Shown: positions 1 through 10,142, numbered from the stretch's first letter. The stretch is 64,000 nt of DNA from Caulochytrium protostelioides (GCA_003615045.1 ML014121.1:62001-126000), one strand, 5' to 3'. Made by a program: numbers and translations. The notes: a model not told the origin generated them from the sequence alone.

Positions 1-687
1 CTCCATTTGACGGCGCCGGCGCCGCAGCCTCACCACGCCGCGGGCGACATGCCCCCGTCCGTGGGGTTCTTCCCGTCGCCCGAGCCCTCGCGGTCGATGG
101 CGCCGACGACCGCCGCCGCCGCGCTCAACGCGTGGACGCCCTCCTCGGTCGACTACGTCTGGACGATCCGCCGGCTCGATCTCCGCCCAGCGACGTCACT
201 GCTCGCCAAAGCGGATGGCCATGGCGGTGGCGACGACGACGGCGGCGGTGGCGCGAGCACCCCGGCGCGCGCGAACGCCGCCATAGCGCCGACGTTCGTG
301 CTGCAGTCAGCGCACGCGACCTACCTCGCCACCGGCCGCGTCGACCGCCGCGCCGACGGCACCGCCACGTGGCGCGTCGACGCTACGGCGCGCGCCGTCA
401 CCGGGGACGTCGCCACGTGGATCTGCACCTACGCGCCCGACCGCGGCGCGTGGCATCTCCAGAGCGCCGGCGGCACCGGCGCCTACCTCGGGCTTAGCGA
501 GGACGCTTGTGCCGGTCCAGGATCAGTGCACGGCGTGCACGCCTGTGCCGACCGCCCCACGCCGGGCGTCCGTGAAGCCTTTGTGATTCGATGCCAGCGC
601 GCCGGCCACGGCGCGGCCGCCCGGGCCGCTGCGGATACCGCCGCTACCATCGCCGACGTGCCCACCCTCGAACAAGCCGCTGTGTAA
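1..687 (+). CDS. Partial orphan protein, possible beta-trefoil-like C-terminal half
   Basis: The reading frame is open through the left edge of the window, so the start lies upstream; there is no ATG near base 1. It ends at a TAA at 685-687. The first part is low-complexity (Pro, Ala, Gly, with an Asp/Gly run). The C-terminal 130 residues are better ordered, with alternating hydrophobic strands and the segments FVLQSAHATYLA and GAYLGLSED. These recall the repeated strand-turn units of fascin-like beta-trefoil proteins. That is a weak resemblance, not a family assignment. I do not recognise the gene. Codon use is GC-rich, like its neighbours, which supports real coding. Confidence 0.45.
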   Translation, partial: LHLTAPAPQPHHAAGDMPPSVGFFPSPEPSRSMAPTTAAAALNAWTPSSVDYVWTIRRLDLRPATSLLAKADGHGGGDDDGGGGASTPARANAAIAPTFVLQSAHATYLATGRVDRRADGTATWRVDATARAVTGDVATWICTYAPDRGAWHLQSAGGTGAYLGLSEDACAGPGSVHGVHACADRPTPGVREAFVIRCQRAGHGAAARAAADTAATIADVPTLEQAAV

Positions 688-1001
688 GTGATGTCTCGAT
701 GGCTACCGTCGTGGGATGTGAAAGTAGTTGCTATGATGGAAACGAGAACTCACTTCTTTGCTATGTTGTTGCATGACGGTGGTTGATACATCGGCGCTCG
801 TAGGATCCGGTCGCAGGGCGCCCGCGCATGGTCGCGATACCAGTCGGCAGCGCAACGCCATCCGGTCGATACCGCGCTGCCCTTGCACGAGCGGTTACTC
901 GCTAAACGTGCCCGCGCGAAAAGCGACAAGTTTTGCTGACACGCATCTCACCGCGTGTCGGGGGCACGATCGCCTGACACTGTCGATTGTTACATACACC
1001 A
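688..1001. other. Intergenic, convergent 3' ends
   Basis: This 314-base gap lies between the stop of the left-edge gene (+) and the stop of EFM7 (-). It has lower GC than the flanking genes and presumably carries both 3' UTRs. I see no further gene or strong repeat. Confidence 0.5.
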
Positions 1002-2054
1002 CTAAGCGGCATCCGATTCGCTGCTGTTGCCGCTGTCCGACATCACCTCCATGCCTTCTGGCGGCGCGTTGCGGACGTAGGGCACCGCACCGTCAAAGAA
1101 GTCCGCGGGCGCCTCGTCCTTGCGCATCAGCACAAAGCAGTGCACCGTGCCGCGGACGGCTTCCGAGCCCGGGTCCTCCGGGAACATGGGCTCCCACTGC
1201 TCTTCGGCGATCTGGACATAGACAAAGCCGAGGCGTGTCGCGACGTCCCAGAACCGGTCATTGCGCCACGCCCACTTCACGATGTGATGGGTAAACGTCG
1301 TGAAAACGCGGCCGCCCGGCGCGAGACTCGCGGCGCACGTCTGCAGCATGTGTTTGTGCTCGCTGTGGTTGAAGATGAGATCTGCCATGAAGATGTGGTC
1401 GAACCCTGGCGATGGAGAGGTCTTGGGGAGCAGGGCCAGCAGAGGCGTCACATCATCGCCCCATTTATAGCCCTATGAAGAACAAATAACAAATAACAGC
1501 TTCGGATGAGTATGCCGAGCTTGATGATGGTCTCAAACGGCGAAGCATCGGCGTATCAGGATACACCGTTCTGCGATGCAGTCATGCACTTCACCGACGA
1601 CCATCTCACTTACCACGGTATGCACGCGGCCGGCCTGCTTGGCCTCGCCAGCGTTTTCATCCACATTTTTTTCGATATTGTCCAGGAGCGGCTGATCCGG
1701 ATAGTCGGTGATAACGGTGCAAGCGGCCCCGTTGATCGCTGCAATCAAGGAGGGCGTGCCGGCCGCCGCGCCGAGCTCGAGGGTCGTCTTGCCGGCGACG
1801 AGCGACTTGTGGCGATCGAGGTATCGGGCCATGGAGAGGCCTGCGTTCCATAAGTGGTGGGCCCACAGCGAGTGGCCACCGACGAGGTTGAGGCGGAGCT
1901 GCGCGGGCTCACCCCCCTGCACGGCGCTGGGCTCGCGCACATAGATGCGGCACGTGGGCGGCGGCGGCGGCGGACGGAACGTCTCCGGCTCGTCAAAGAC
2001 GTTCAGCGGCACCAGCATCTCATCCGGATCCATCTCCGACGATGAGCACGACAT
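1002..2054 (-). CDS. EFM7: EFM7/Nnt1-like protein N-terminal and lysine methyltransferase (2 exons)
   Basis: Predicted SAM-dependent methyltransferase of the EFM7 family, which in yeast methylates the N-terminus and nearby lysine of elongation factor 1A in the cytoplasm. Exon 1 is 2054-1614, the intron 1613-1473 (141 nt, GTAAGT donor, AG acceptor), and exon 2 1472-1002. The splice is in phase 0, restores V-G-Y-K-W-G, and gives 303 aa, slightly longer than the family norm of about 260. The family signature LVGGHSLWAHHLWNAG is at about 57-72. SAM motif I, LELGAAAGTPSL, is at about 92-103, the acidic TDYPD at 116-120, and the motif ADLIFNH at about 177-183. The C-terminus ends in an extra Ser/Asp-rich tail. 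Start: the ATG at 2054, followed by an acidic leader and a run of six prolines. Confidence 0.9.
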
Positions 2055-3046
2055 GATGGGATGGCTCGCCCGAATGCACTCAGGAGGATGGGAACCAAGA
2101 GGGGAATGGCCGGAGCGGAGTTAGCGCCGTGGGGTGAATCAGTGGGAATAGTGGTGAACGACGAGAGAGGATAGCGCGGCTCCAGCGCATTCCCCATGGT
2201 ATGAGTGAACGCGCAGTGTCGGAGATAAGAGCGAACCGAGATCGGCTTTGTCGCGCCCCCGGCAGCCGCAGGCCCTGGCAGGGGACCCCCGCCCACGTCT
2301 TGTTAGGGCCCTGCGCAGCACAGCGCCATCCGAGGCAACGAGACATGGGTCGGACGGGATTTCACCCGATGAGGTGCAGGCAACGCTTGTCGTCGTACTT
2401 TCGTCACGGCGATGTGGCTTGGCATCCAAGGTCTGAGTTTCCCAAGTAGCTATTGAATGATAGAGACAGAGAGAGATGATGGTCAAGGTATAGGAGCTCG
2501 CCCCTGGTGAGGATGCGAGCATTAGCTCCACGCGTACTCGAGGCCGAGGTCTACTCATGGCGAGGATAGGGATCTCGTCCCGGCATTTATACTTGAGCTC
2601 GTCGGGCGAGATTGCCGCGTGAGTCGTGTGTTCATACAGGCTTTAAATGAGATGGGCGTCGTCGGTGCTATTCCGGGGGCCTTTGTGGCTCCTGCGCCCC
2701 CTCGACGGTCTTCCGGCGACACGCTCGCTCAGCCCCTCTCTCTGCGGTCATCGGCCAGAACAGGACGCGTGGCCCGTGCGAGCATGTGCGCGGCATCCTG
2801 GTTTTGCAGATCGGCGGCAAAATCGATGGCCATCACTGGCAATGGCCCTACATGAAAACCGATGTTGCAACAGACGTTACGCGCATGCCAGGATATGCTA
2901 CAAAACGATCTCTGGTCGATTTGTCAAGAACGCGTATTGAATTGGCGACGACTGGGACGTCACCGATTGACTTGCTTCGTTACAACATCACTCCCATCCT
3001 CTTGGCAAACCGTTTTGACTTCTCGAACACCCCGCAAAACGCCTCG
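2055..3046. other. Intergenic, divergent promoters of EFM7 and TMEM14
   Basis: About 1 kb between two divergent starts. On the minus strand a TATAAA lies at 2591-2586, about 530 bases upstream of the EFM7 ATG, so its relevance is uncertain. A frame upstream of TMEM14 stays open from about 2786 but shows no family resemblance and is probably 5' leader. No other gene is supported. Confidence 0.45.
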
Positions 3047-3511
3047 ATGTCACAGCACCCGGCTTACACCATTGGCGGGCTCGCCGCCCTCGGTGGGACC
3101 ATTGGCTACCTGCGTCGCGGCTCGCGGCCCTCCCTCATCGCCGGCTGGACCCTCGGCTCCTTATTCGTGCTGTCTGGCTATCTGATTCAGACAAACGGCA
3201 ACTATGGCTTCGAACTCGCCACCGGTAAGTGTTCTCATGTGCTTCCATCCCGATGCCGTGTACTCGGCGTTTCTTGCCCTCGTCATCGCAATTCCGCTCA
3301 CACCGAAAAGCTGCCATGATGGTATTTTTTTAATGGATCTGTGGAACGCCGCGATACGACTGTCGCTGGTCCAATAGCCTCCTCCGCGCTGATGCTGGCC
3401 GCGATGGCGCCCCGCGCCATGAAGTCGCTGGCGCCGGTGCCGCTGGGCCTGATGACCCTCGGACTGGCCTCATCCGTCTACTACGGCCGCAAACTGGCCG
3501 CTTACTATTAA
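3047..3511 (+). CDS. TMEM14/UPF0136 small membrane protein (2 exons)
   Basis: A 103-residue protein of the TMEM14 family (yeast Tmh11, animal TMEM14C), small mitochondrial inner-membrane proteins. TMEM14C is linked to porphyrin transport for haem synthesis; that role is from the family, not seen here. Exon 1 is 3047-3224 (donor G|GTAAGT), the intron 3225-3377 (153 nt), and exon 2 3378-3511. Joining makes a Gly-to-Ala codon in NYGFELATASSALM, exactly where the family has NYGYELAT followed by small residues. Three to four Gly-rich hydrophobic segments are visible, beginning YTIGGLAALGG and ending LASSVYYGRKLAAYY. The start ATG is the one giving the family-typical short N-terminus before PAYTIGG. 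A Fanzor-like fragment begins at the stop codon. Confidence 0.88.
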
Positions 3512-3675
3512 ATTGCTGGTGGTGTGATACCATCAACGGCAAGTTTGTGAACCGCGACCGCAATGCCGCGTTGAACATCCGACGCTGTCTGGCCTTACCC
3601 GCCAAACTGATAGCGCTGTGTCGCCACGGGCAAGACCCGCTGCGGCCCGAGATCGGCAAGCTCATCCGACACTGA
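3511..3675 (+). pseudogene. C-terminal fragment of a Fanzor/TnpB-like RNA-guided nuclease
   Basis: This frame differs from that of TMEM14. Its translation begins N-C-W-W-C-D-T, continues to V-N-R-D-R-N-A-A-L-N-I-R-R-C, and runs to a TGA at 3673. A CxxC pair followed about nine residues later by RDxNAAxNI is the hallmark of the zinc-finger/RuvC-III end of TnpB and eukaryotic Fanzor proteins. The Asp of NRD would be the third RuvC catalytic residue. Only about 54 codons remain. No RuvC-I or RuvC-II, no N-terminal part and no start codon is visible upstream, because that space is TMEM14. It is therefore a 5'-truncated relic, now probably part of the TMEM14 3' UTR. Recognition rests on the motif alone. 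Confidence 0.55.
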
Positions 3676-4770
3676 ACCAAATGCGCTGCTCCCTCGATCG
3701 GGGACCCCTGGGGGGCACCACGGAGGTGCTGGCGAGCGCGTTAGGTACCAGGAAGGGCCTGTATATACGATCTCGTCAGACAAAAACATAACGCTGTGTA
3801 ACCTTTTTTGTATATCGGACTTCGACACGTGCCAGCCAGACGTCGAACCCCTCATGACGGCGCGTTCGTCCCTTCTATTTTCCTGTGGGATGACGCCCGC
3901 CACCCATCGTGCTTGACGTCCCCATCAATGGGTGCTGCGCAGAGGGACGAGCTGCAGAGACCCGTGAAACGATGTCGGAACTGCCTTCGAGTCCAGAGCC
4001 TCGGCGGACTGCGCCGCTTGTTGCGCCGCGGCGGATGTGTCCGGGCTGCGGTCAGCCGCGCCGTCAGCAGCCACGCCAGGACGGCGCCAGGACCGGATGC
4101 CGGTCTGTCACGTGCTGCTTGGTGCGCGCAGCGCCAGCGCCAGCGGGGGGCGACGACCCGCGCGCACCTGAGCGGAGAGACGAAGCGGCACGGCGCTGTC
4201 ACGCCACAGTCCCCAGCCCCGGTCCCCGGCCGCCCCCGCCGCGGCCTCGTCGTCTCAAGCCCGCGGAGGGTTCCCGAGCGGCGTCGGCTGAGATGCGAGA
4301 AGGACGGAGGGATCGGAATCCGCGGTGATACTTGACGATCGTTAACTTTGCGTTGGGCATCCGGTGTCGGGTTGTCCTTGCGAGCGGACGCCAATCTCCA
4401 TTCTGGATGCGTCATGCTTGAGGCGGGTTGTCGCATGCTGAGAACGGGGGCGAACTAGGGCACCTCGCCGTCTCGGATCGGCTGGGAGACATCGCTCTGC
4501 AACGCGGTGGAAAACTCTTCCTCGCGTCTCCGGCACCGCAGAGAGTTTCGCGTGCACGGGGGTGGTCCTTCTCCGATCTGTCTTTTCTGTTTGTCGCGAC
4601 GATTAAATCCTGGCTGGACGTGTTGAGTGTCTACGCGTCGACCAAGCTTAATGCCATTGTCGGCCTGATCCAGGTCGAGTGCAGACATCGCGTGATCCCC
4701 CACCCCTGTTCCGCCGTGACACTCAACCCACCACGCCGTCAATCGCACCGTCACTGGTCTCGTCGTCGAG
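3676..4770. other. Intergenic, no recognisable gene
   Basis: About 1.1 kb between the Fanzor relic and the repeat cluster in front of the glycerol-3-phosphate dehydrogenase gene. Several overlapping GC-rich frames of 70-190 codons exist on both strands, all Arg/Pro-rich and without family resemblance. This is typical of chance frames in GC-rich DNA. Confidence 0.4.
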
Positions 4771-4847
4771 TTGTCCCTCATTCGTCCCTGAAACGTCCCT
4801 CACTTGCCCCTGAGTTGTCCCTGAGTTGTCCCTGAGTTGTCCCTGAT
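4771..4847 (+). repeat. Degenerate 10-13 bp tandem repeats upstream of the glycerol-3-phosphate dehydrogenase gene
   Basis: About seven copies of a unit built on GTCCCTGA are visible. Four are regular 11-mers (TTGTCCCTGAG consensus) at 4804-4814, 4815-4825, 4826-4836 and 4837-4847, with looser copies from 4771. The array ends about 30 bases before the ATG. One unit contains CCCCT, the core of yeast stress-response elements. A regulatory role is possible but is inference. Confidence 0.6.
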
Positions 4848-4877
4848 CCGTTCCTGGGGACGACCACGTGGCGTGCC

Positions 4878-7463
4878 ATGTTCCGCGGGTTCCGTCCGAC
4901 GCAACGGGGCCTCGCCCTCACCGGCGCGCTGCTCGCCACGACCGCGTCCGCCAGCTACTGGGTCCTGAGCCCCAGCGCCAATGCGATCCCGCCGGAGCAG
5001 CGCCACACCCGGTCGCCTGCGAAGCCGTTCTCGCGGTCACCCTTCTACGACGATGCGGGCACGCCAGGTGCCTCCGCGCTCGCCGAGAAAGGCCGGTACC
5101 AGAACCCGCATTCGCTGTGGACGCCGCCCTCGCGCAAAGATGTGATCAAGCGGCTCAAGGGCCTTGACAAAAATGGCCAGCCCATCGTGACCGAGGCCGG
5201 TGAAGACGAGGAATTCGATCTGCTGATCGTGGGCGGCGGCGCGACCGGTGCGGGCTGTGCGCTGGACGCCGTCACGCGCGGGCTCAAGGTGGCCTTGGTG
5301 GAGCGCGATGATTTTGCGGCGGGCACGAGCTCCCGCTCGACCAAACTCGTGCACGGCGGCGTGCGATACCTGGAAAAGGCCTTCTGGGACCTCGACTACG
5401 AGCAGTTCAAACTGGTGATGGAAGCCTTGCATGAGCGCGGCGTCTTTTTGAAGATTGCACCCTACCTATCGTACCAGCTGCCGATCATGCTGCCCGTGTA
5501 CCAGTACTGGAAATTGCCGTACTACTGGATCGGCACGAAGGTTTACGACTTCCTGGCGGGTAGCGAGAACCTGAGCCCGAGCTACTTTATGAGCAAGTCT
5601 AAAGCGCTCGAGAACTTTCCGATGCTGGACAAGGAAAAGATTGTGGGCGCACTCGCCTACTACGACGGCGCCCACAATGATAGCCGCATGAATGTCACCA
5701 TCGCATTGACCGCCGTTGCCCATGGCGCCGCTGTCGCCAACCACGTCGAGGTGACCGGGTTGCTGAAGCGTACGGATCCGGCAAAGCCTCACGAACCGGC
5801 CAAGATATACGCGGCCGCCGTGCGCGATCGATTGACCGGCGACACGTGGAACATCCGCTGCAAAGGTGTGATCAACGCTACAGGCCCGTTTACGGACGGG
5901 CTGCGCCAGATGGACGACAACCAAGCACGCGAGATTGTGAGCCCGAGTATGGGCGTCCACATCATTCTTCCGGGATACTACTCGCCACGCCATATGGGGC
6001 TCGTCGACCCATCGACCTCCGACGGTCGTGTCATTTTCTTCCTCCCTTGGCAGGGCAACACCATCGTAGGCACGACCGACACGCCGACCCATGTGTCTTC
6101 AACGCCGTACCCGACGGAAGCCGAAATCTCGTGGATCCTGGGCGAGGTCAAGAACTACCTGAGCCCAGAGCTGAAGGTCCGCCGAGGCGACGTGCTCGCG
6201 GCCTGGGCGGGCATCCGGCCGCTGATCCGAGACCCGCGCGCCAAAAACACGGCTGCCCTGGTCCGCAACCACATGGTCGACTGCAGAGACAGCGGTCTGA
6301 TTACGGTCGCCGGAGGCAAGTGGACGACGTATCGGGCGATGGCCAAGGACACCATCGATGCGGCTGTCACGCACCTGGGCCTGAAGCCCGAGCGCGAGTG
6401 CTGCACCGAGAACGTGCTCCTGCTCGGCTCTGCTGGGTGGTACAAGAACATGTACATCCGCTTGATTCAGCACTTTGGTCTGGAGACCGAAGTCGCTCAG
6501 CATCTGAGCGACAGCTACGGCGACCGCGCATGGGCTGTGGCCTCGCTGGCCTCCCTTACTGGCCGGCGTTGGCCGGTGCTCGGCAAGCGATTGGCCGTTG
6601 GATATCCTTACATTGAGGCCGAGGTACGCTATGCGTGCCAGCGCGAGTATGCCTGCAAGGTAGTCGACGTGATTGCGCGCCGCACCCGTCTTGCGTTCCT
6701 GAATGCCCAGGCGGCCAACGATACACTACCCCGCGTGATTGAGATTATGGCGGAGGAGCTCGGATGGGACAAGGAGCGATGTCAGCAAGAAGCCCGCGAA
6801 GCGCGCCAGTTTCTAACCAGCATGGGTCTGCATACCTTCTCGCATATCGACCACCCGATCGCCGGGTTTGACGCGGACCAGACCGACGCGGCATCAACCG
6901 CGGCGGCGTTCGTCTCGAAGACTATAGTGGTGCCGACCGACATTGAGGATGACGGCCCGCTAGGCGTGATGCCGATCCCGCGGACCGAGCTGGCGATGTA
7001 TGAGCGCTCCCGCGATTTGGATATCGCGAGCAACCCGTCCACTGAAGAAGCGACGTTCTTTTCGCGCTCGCACTTCACCTCGGACGAGCTCTCGCGCTTC
7101 ACCGCGGCCTTCAAGAGCCGCGATGTCGACAACGACGGCCATATCCGCGAATCGGATCTGATTGCCGTGCTTGCCGAACTGGACGTCAAGCTGCCGGCGT
7201 CGGAGCTGCCGCGGCTGCTGGCCCAGGTCGAGCTGGAGCGCAGCCCGACGAATTCGAATGCGATCGAGCTCAATGATTTCCTCGAAATCATGGCTACAGT
7301 CAAAGAAATGAAGAGCAAACGCCGAATCGAGGCGTTTGTCTCCCGCCGAGAGCAGGAGCGCGAGAAGGTCGCGGGTCATGAGCCGCGCCACGACGATGTG
7401 GCCCGCGGAAGGGAGTATCCACACCACGTGAACGATCCGGAGCGCAGCGGCGGCGGCGTCTAA
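4878..7463 (+). CDS. GUT2: Mitochondrial FAD-dependent glycerol-3-phosphate dehydrogenase with EF hands
   Basis: Oxidises glycerol-3-phosphate to dihydroxyacetone phosphate and passes electrons to ubiquinone at the mitochondrial inner membrane (glycerophosphate shuttle). The single exon encodes 861 aa. A hydrophobic N-terminal stretch at about 11-30 could serve as targeting or anchoring sequence. The FAD-binding GGGATG motif is at 119-124, followed by the family signature GTSSRSTKLVHGGVRYL near 149-165. The DAO catalytic domain and C-terminal DAO domain follow. The C-terminal part carries a canonical EF-hand loop, DVDNDGHIRESD, at about 749-760 and a second, degenerate one. Yeast Gut2 lacks EF hands; the animal enzyme has them and is calcium-stimulated, so calcium control is plausible here. 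Start: the ATG with the targeting-like N-terminus. A tandem repeat array lies just upstream. Confidence 0.96.
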   Translation: MFRGFRPTQRGLALTGALLATTASASYWVLSPSANAIPPEQRHTRSPAKPFSRSPFYDDAGTPGASALAEKGRYQNPHSLWTPPSRKDVIKRLKGLDKNGQPIVTEAGEDEEFDLLIVGGGATGAGCALDAVTRGLKVALVERDDFAAGTSSRSTKLVHGGVRYLEKAFWDLDYEQFKLVMEALHERGVFLKIAPYLSYQLPIMLPVYQYWKLPYYWIGTKVYDFLAGSENLSPSYFMSKSKALENFPMLDKEKIVGALAYYDGAHNDSRMNVTIALTAVAHGAAVANHVEVTGLLKRTDPAKPHEPAKIYAAAVRDRLTGDTWNIRCKGVINATGPFTDGLRQMDDNQAREIVSPSMGVHIILPGYYSPRHMGLVDPSTSDGRVIFFLPWQGNTIVGTTDTPTHVSSTPYPTEAEISWILGEVKNYLSPELKVRRGDVLAAWAGIRPLIRDPRAKNTAALVRNHMVDCRDSGLITVAGGKWTTYRAMAKDTIDAAVTHLGLKPERECCTENVLLLGSAGWYKNMYIRLIQHFGLETEVAQHLSDSYGDRAWAVASLASLTGRRWPVLGKRLAVGYPYIEAEVRYACQREYACKVVDVIARRTRLAFLNAQAANDTLPRVIEIMAEELGWDKERCQQEAREARQFLTSMGLHTFSHIDHPIAGFDADQTDAASTAAAFVSKTIVVPTDIEDDGPLGVMPIPRTELAMYERSRDLDIASNPSTEEATFFSRSHFTSDELSRFTAAFKSRDVDNDGHIRESDLIAVLAELDVKLPASELPRLLAQVELERSPTNSNAIELNDFLEIMATVKEMKSKRRIEAFVSRREQEREKVAGHEPRHDDVARGREYPHHVNDPERSGGGV

Positions 7464-7781
7464 CTCGCTAGGCCGCGATGCAATACGACACGTCTCCGCC
7501 TCGTCTTGATGGAGAACTTGGCCGGACCCACGTGCGCCATCCTCTCTCCTACTCTCCTTCCTTGTTTCATTGCATGCATTCATTTATTTGTGAATATCCG
7601 CTTCGTGGTTGAGCATCAGAGTCATGAGGCATGTAAAAAAAAAGCGGACGGCCAGCACGCCGAGAAGCGGACCCCAAGCGCCTGTATGTAGCTCCTTCGC
7701 CTCCTTCCTGCGTGGCGCTGACGCCAATAATCGATCGAACAGATCGAAAATCATGAAGGCACGCGCGCCGTGACCGTTGCT
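7464..7781. other. Intergenic, convergent 3' UTRs
   Basis: 318 bases between the stop of the dehydrogenase gene (+) and the stop of the kinase gene (-). AT-richer than the genes, with an A-run near 7637. Presumed 3' UTRs of both; no gene seen. Confidence 0.5.
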
Positions 7782-10142
7782 TCAATTGCACATGGGGATC
7801 ATGCGCTCGTTCAAGGGCGGCGTGTCCGGAAGAGCGCTCCCGGCGCCCATGCGGTGCGCACTGGTCGACGACGCCAGCGCGAAGGTCCGCGTCACGGTCG
7901 ACGGGAGCCGCGAGCCGACTTGACTCGGCAGGATCTTCCCAACCGGCGCGCGCGTGCCGGTGCTCATGCCAGACGTCCCAGAGGCGACAGATCGCGCGTC
8001 GCTCGTCGAGTGGCGGGCGCGCACATAGTCGCCGGACGCCGCGGTCGTCGCGGTGGCGCGGGCGCGCGTCGAGTGCATCGAGGCGGCCGTCTGGTGGTGA
8101 CTGTAGCTGTGCATAGGCGCCGATGAGAGGGGCCGCGCCGCCGTGGTCGACGCCATGGTCGCATTGCCCGTGGTGGCGGCAGTTCCTGCCGCGCCGTGCA
8201 CTTTCGGGGCGCCCGTGGAACTTACGGACCCACGGCGCGTCGTCGTGGCCGTGTGGCGCTTCGTCATCTCGTGCATCGCGGTGTGCTGGGTAGTCATGCT
8301 GGACGTCGTCGACAACCGATGCGGCGCGTGGCTCTCGGAGCGGAGCTTGGGCATCCCCTTGGCCTCGCGCTCACTCGACATGGATGACGACGCCGCCGTC
8401 GTCGTCGAGCGAGGCGAGACGTTGGTCGGCGGGTGCGTGTAGCTGTAGCTCGACCGCCGCGAGGACGGGCCGCTGTGCGTCGTGGTGAGAGGGACGGGGC
8501 TCGGCTTGTAGGCGCCGTTGGTGCTGGCCGCCTGGAGCGTGCTGGAAGCCTGCGGAACGGCGACGGCCGCCGAGGTCGTCGCCATGGCTACGAAGGCGCC
8601 GCCGGCCTCGAAGTTGCTGGCGTGGTCGCGGTAGGCTCCCCATTCGACGGCCAGGTGGGCCGTCTTGACGGGCTGTGTCGGCGGCGGCGTGTCGCGGAGC
8701 CACGCATGCGCCAGGGACGCCGTGCAGCTCGGCCGCTGGGCAGGATCGTAGGCCAGCAGCTCGACGAGGAAGTCGAGCAGATCGGTCGAGAAGCCGCGGA
8801 ACTGCGATGCGTCCCACCCCGTGCCCGCCATCGGCGTAAACGTCATGCGGAGGGGTCGGCGGCGCGCCATCGACGCCAGTGTCGCCTCGCTCGGCGTGCC
8901 GAGGATGCGGTGGATGTGGACGAGTTGGTTGATCTCGCTGCGGCCCGGGAACAGGTGGCGCCGCGTGGCCATGAGGTAGAGGATGCAGCCCACCCCCCAC
9001 GTGTCGACCCGGTCGTCATAACCGCCGGCAAACAGCAGGCATTCAGGGGGGCGGTACCATCGAGTGATAATGTACTCGGTGAGATTACCCGTCGGGTTCA
9101 GCGGCGTGCTGTTAATGGAGGCCGTGGAGCCGAGGTCGCCAAGGTAGAGACGGTCGCTGTCCAGAAAGATGTTTTCGGGCTTGATGTCGCGGTGAATGAT
9201 GTCTTGTCTGTGAAGGTGGGACAAGGCCGAAAAGAGCTGGTGGACGAGTTTTTTCATGTGAGTTTCTGTGAGGGGCGACGCCTGCTTGCCGATCCAGTCC
9301 GCCAGCGTCATGGGCATGACGGGGAAAAGGATAGATAGCGTCTGCGTTGGCTCATCGTACAGCACGCCCGATGGGCCCAAGATGTTTGGGTGAGCTGGAA
9401 TTTGCGAATGGGCACGCAGTTCGCGGACATTCACCAGCTGGCTAAATCTGGAGAACGCAGGTGATCGGGCCGCAAGATCATTTCGCAAAAGCGTGTACAG
9501 CAAGGACAAGCATGTGAGCATCTATGAGAACATGAAACAAACAAAACCAAGTATGCGCACCGGAGGAGCCGAGAGGGCCAGCGTATGGGTTAGAGAGACG
9601 AAGGCATCGAAGGATCGCCAGGATACTTACGTGAAGGGCTGGTTAAAGCGCTTGCAGGCAAAGATGCGGCGGTCGCTGGCACGCTCGACGAGGTGGACCG
9701 TGCTGAAGGTGCCGCGACCGAGGATGTTGACGCTCATGTAATCATTGTTTGCAGCGACGCGGCCATTGTGGATTTCAAGCGGTATCTTGTGCGCCTGCGC
9801 GGCTTTCGCGGACCGGAACAAAGCCCCCAGTGTTGGCACCGGGAGGGTGCCCGGCGCGCCAAAGGGTGTCATGGTTGATGTCGAGGCCGGAGAGGGATAG
9901 GATGCGGTGTCCGTTTCAGAGCGTTGTACGCTTGCGTTGGTGCTCGGCGGCAGCGTCAAACCACTTGGGACTTGGGGAGACCATTGTCGCTTCCCCAGGG
10001 GCCCGACGTTCATACATAGTACCGACCCGAGCGCCGGGGACGACGAGGACGCTTGCTTTATAGCAAAAAGCGGCATGTCGGAGCTCGTCATGAGCGTGTT
10101 GACTCGGCCCAAGAGAGCATTGTTGGGTGAGTAGGCTTTCAT
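7782..10142 (-). CDS. MOK/RCK-family CMGC protein kinase (2 exons), probable flagellar-length kinase
   Basis: Serine/threonine kinase most like MOK of the MAK/ICK/MOK (RCK) group, which regulates cilium or flagellum length. Exon 1 is 10142-9631 (donor AC|GTAAGT), the intron 9630-9448 (183 nt, acceptor CTCCAG), and exon 2 9447-7782, giving 725 aa. The splice restores the alignment ACKRFNQPF-T-FSQLVNVREL. The glycine loop GRGTFST is at 142-148, the ATP lysine at 164, the alpha-C Glu at 180, and HRDIKPEN at 256-263. The DFG position reads D-L-G at 275-277. The MAPK-like TEY is at 294-296, followed by TRWYRPPE. About 270 Ser/Thr/Ala-rich residues follow the kinase domain. Start: the first in-frame ATG; the 140 residues before the kinase domain are low-complexity, so the true start or an extra upstream exon is uncertain. 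Confidence 0.85.
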
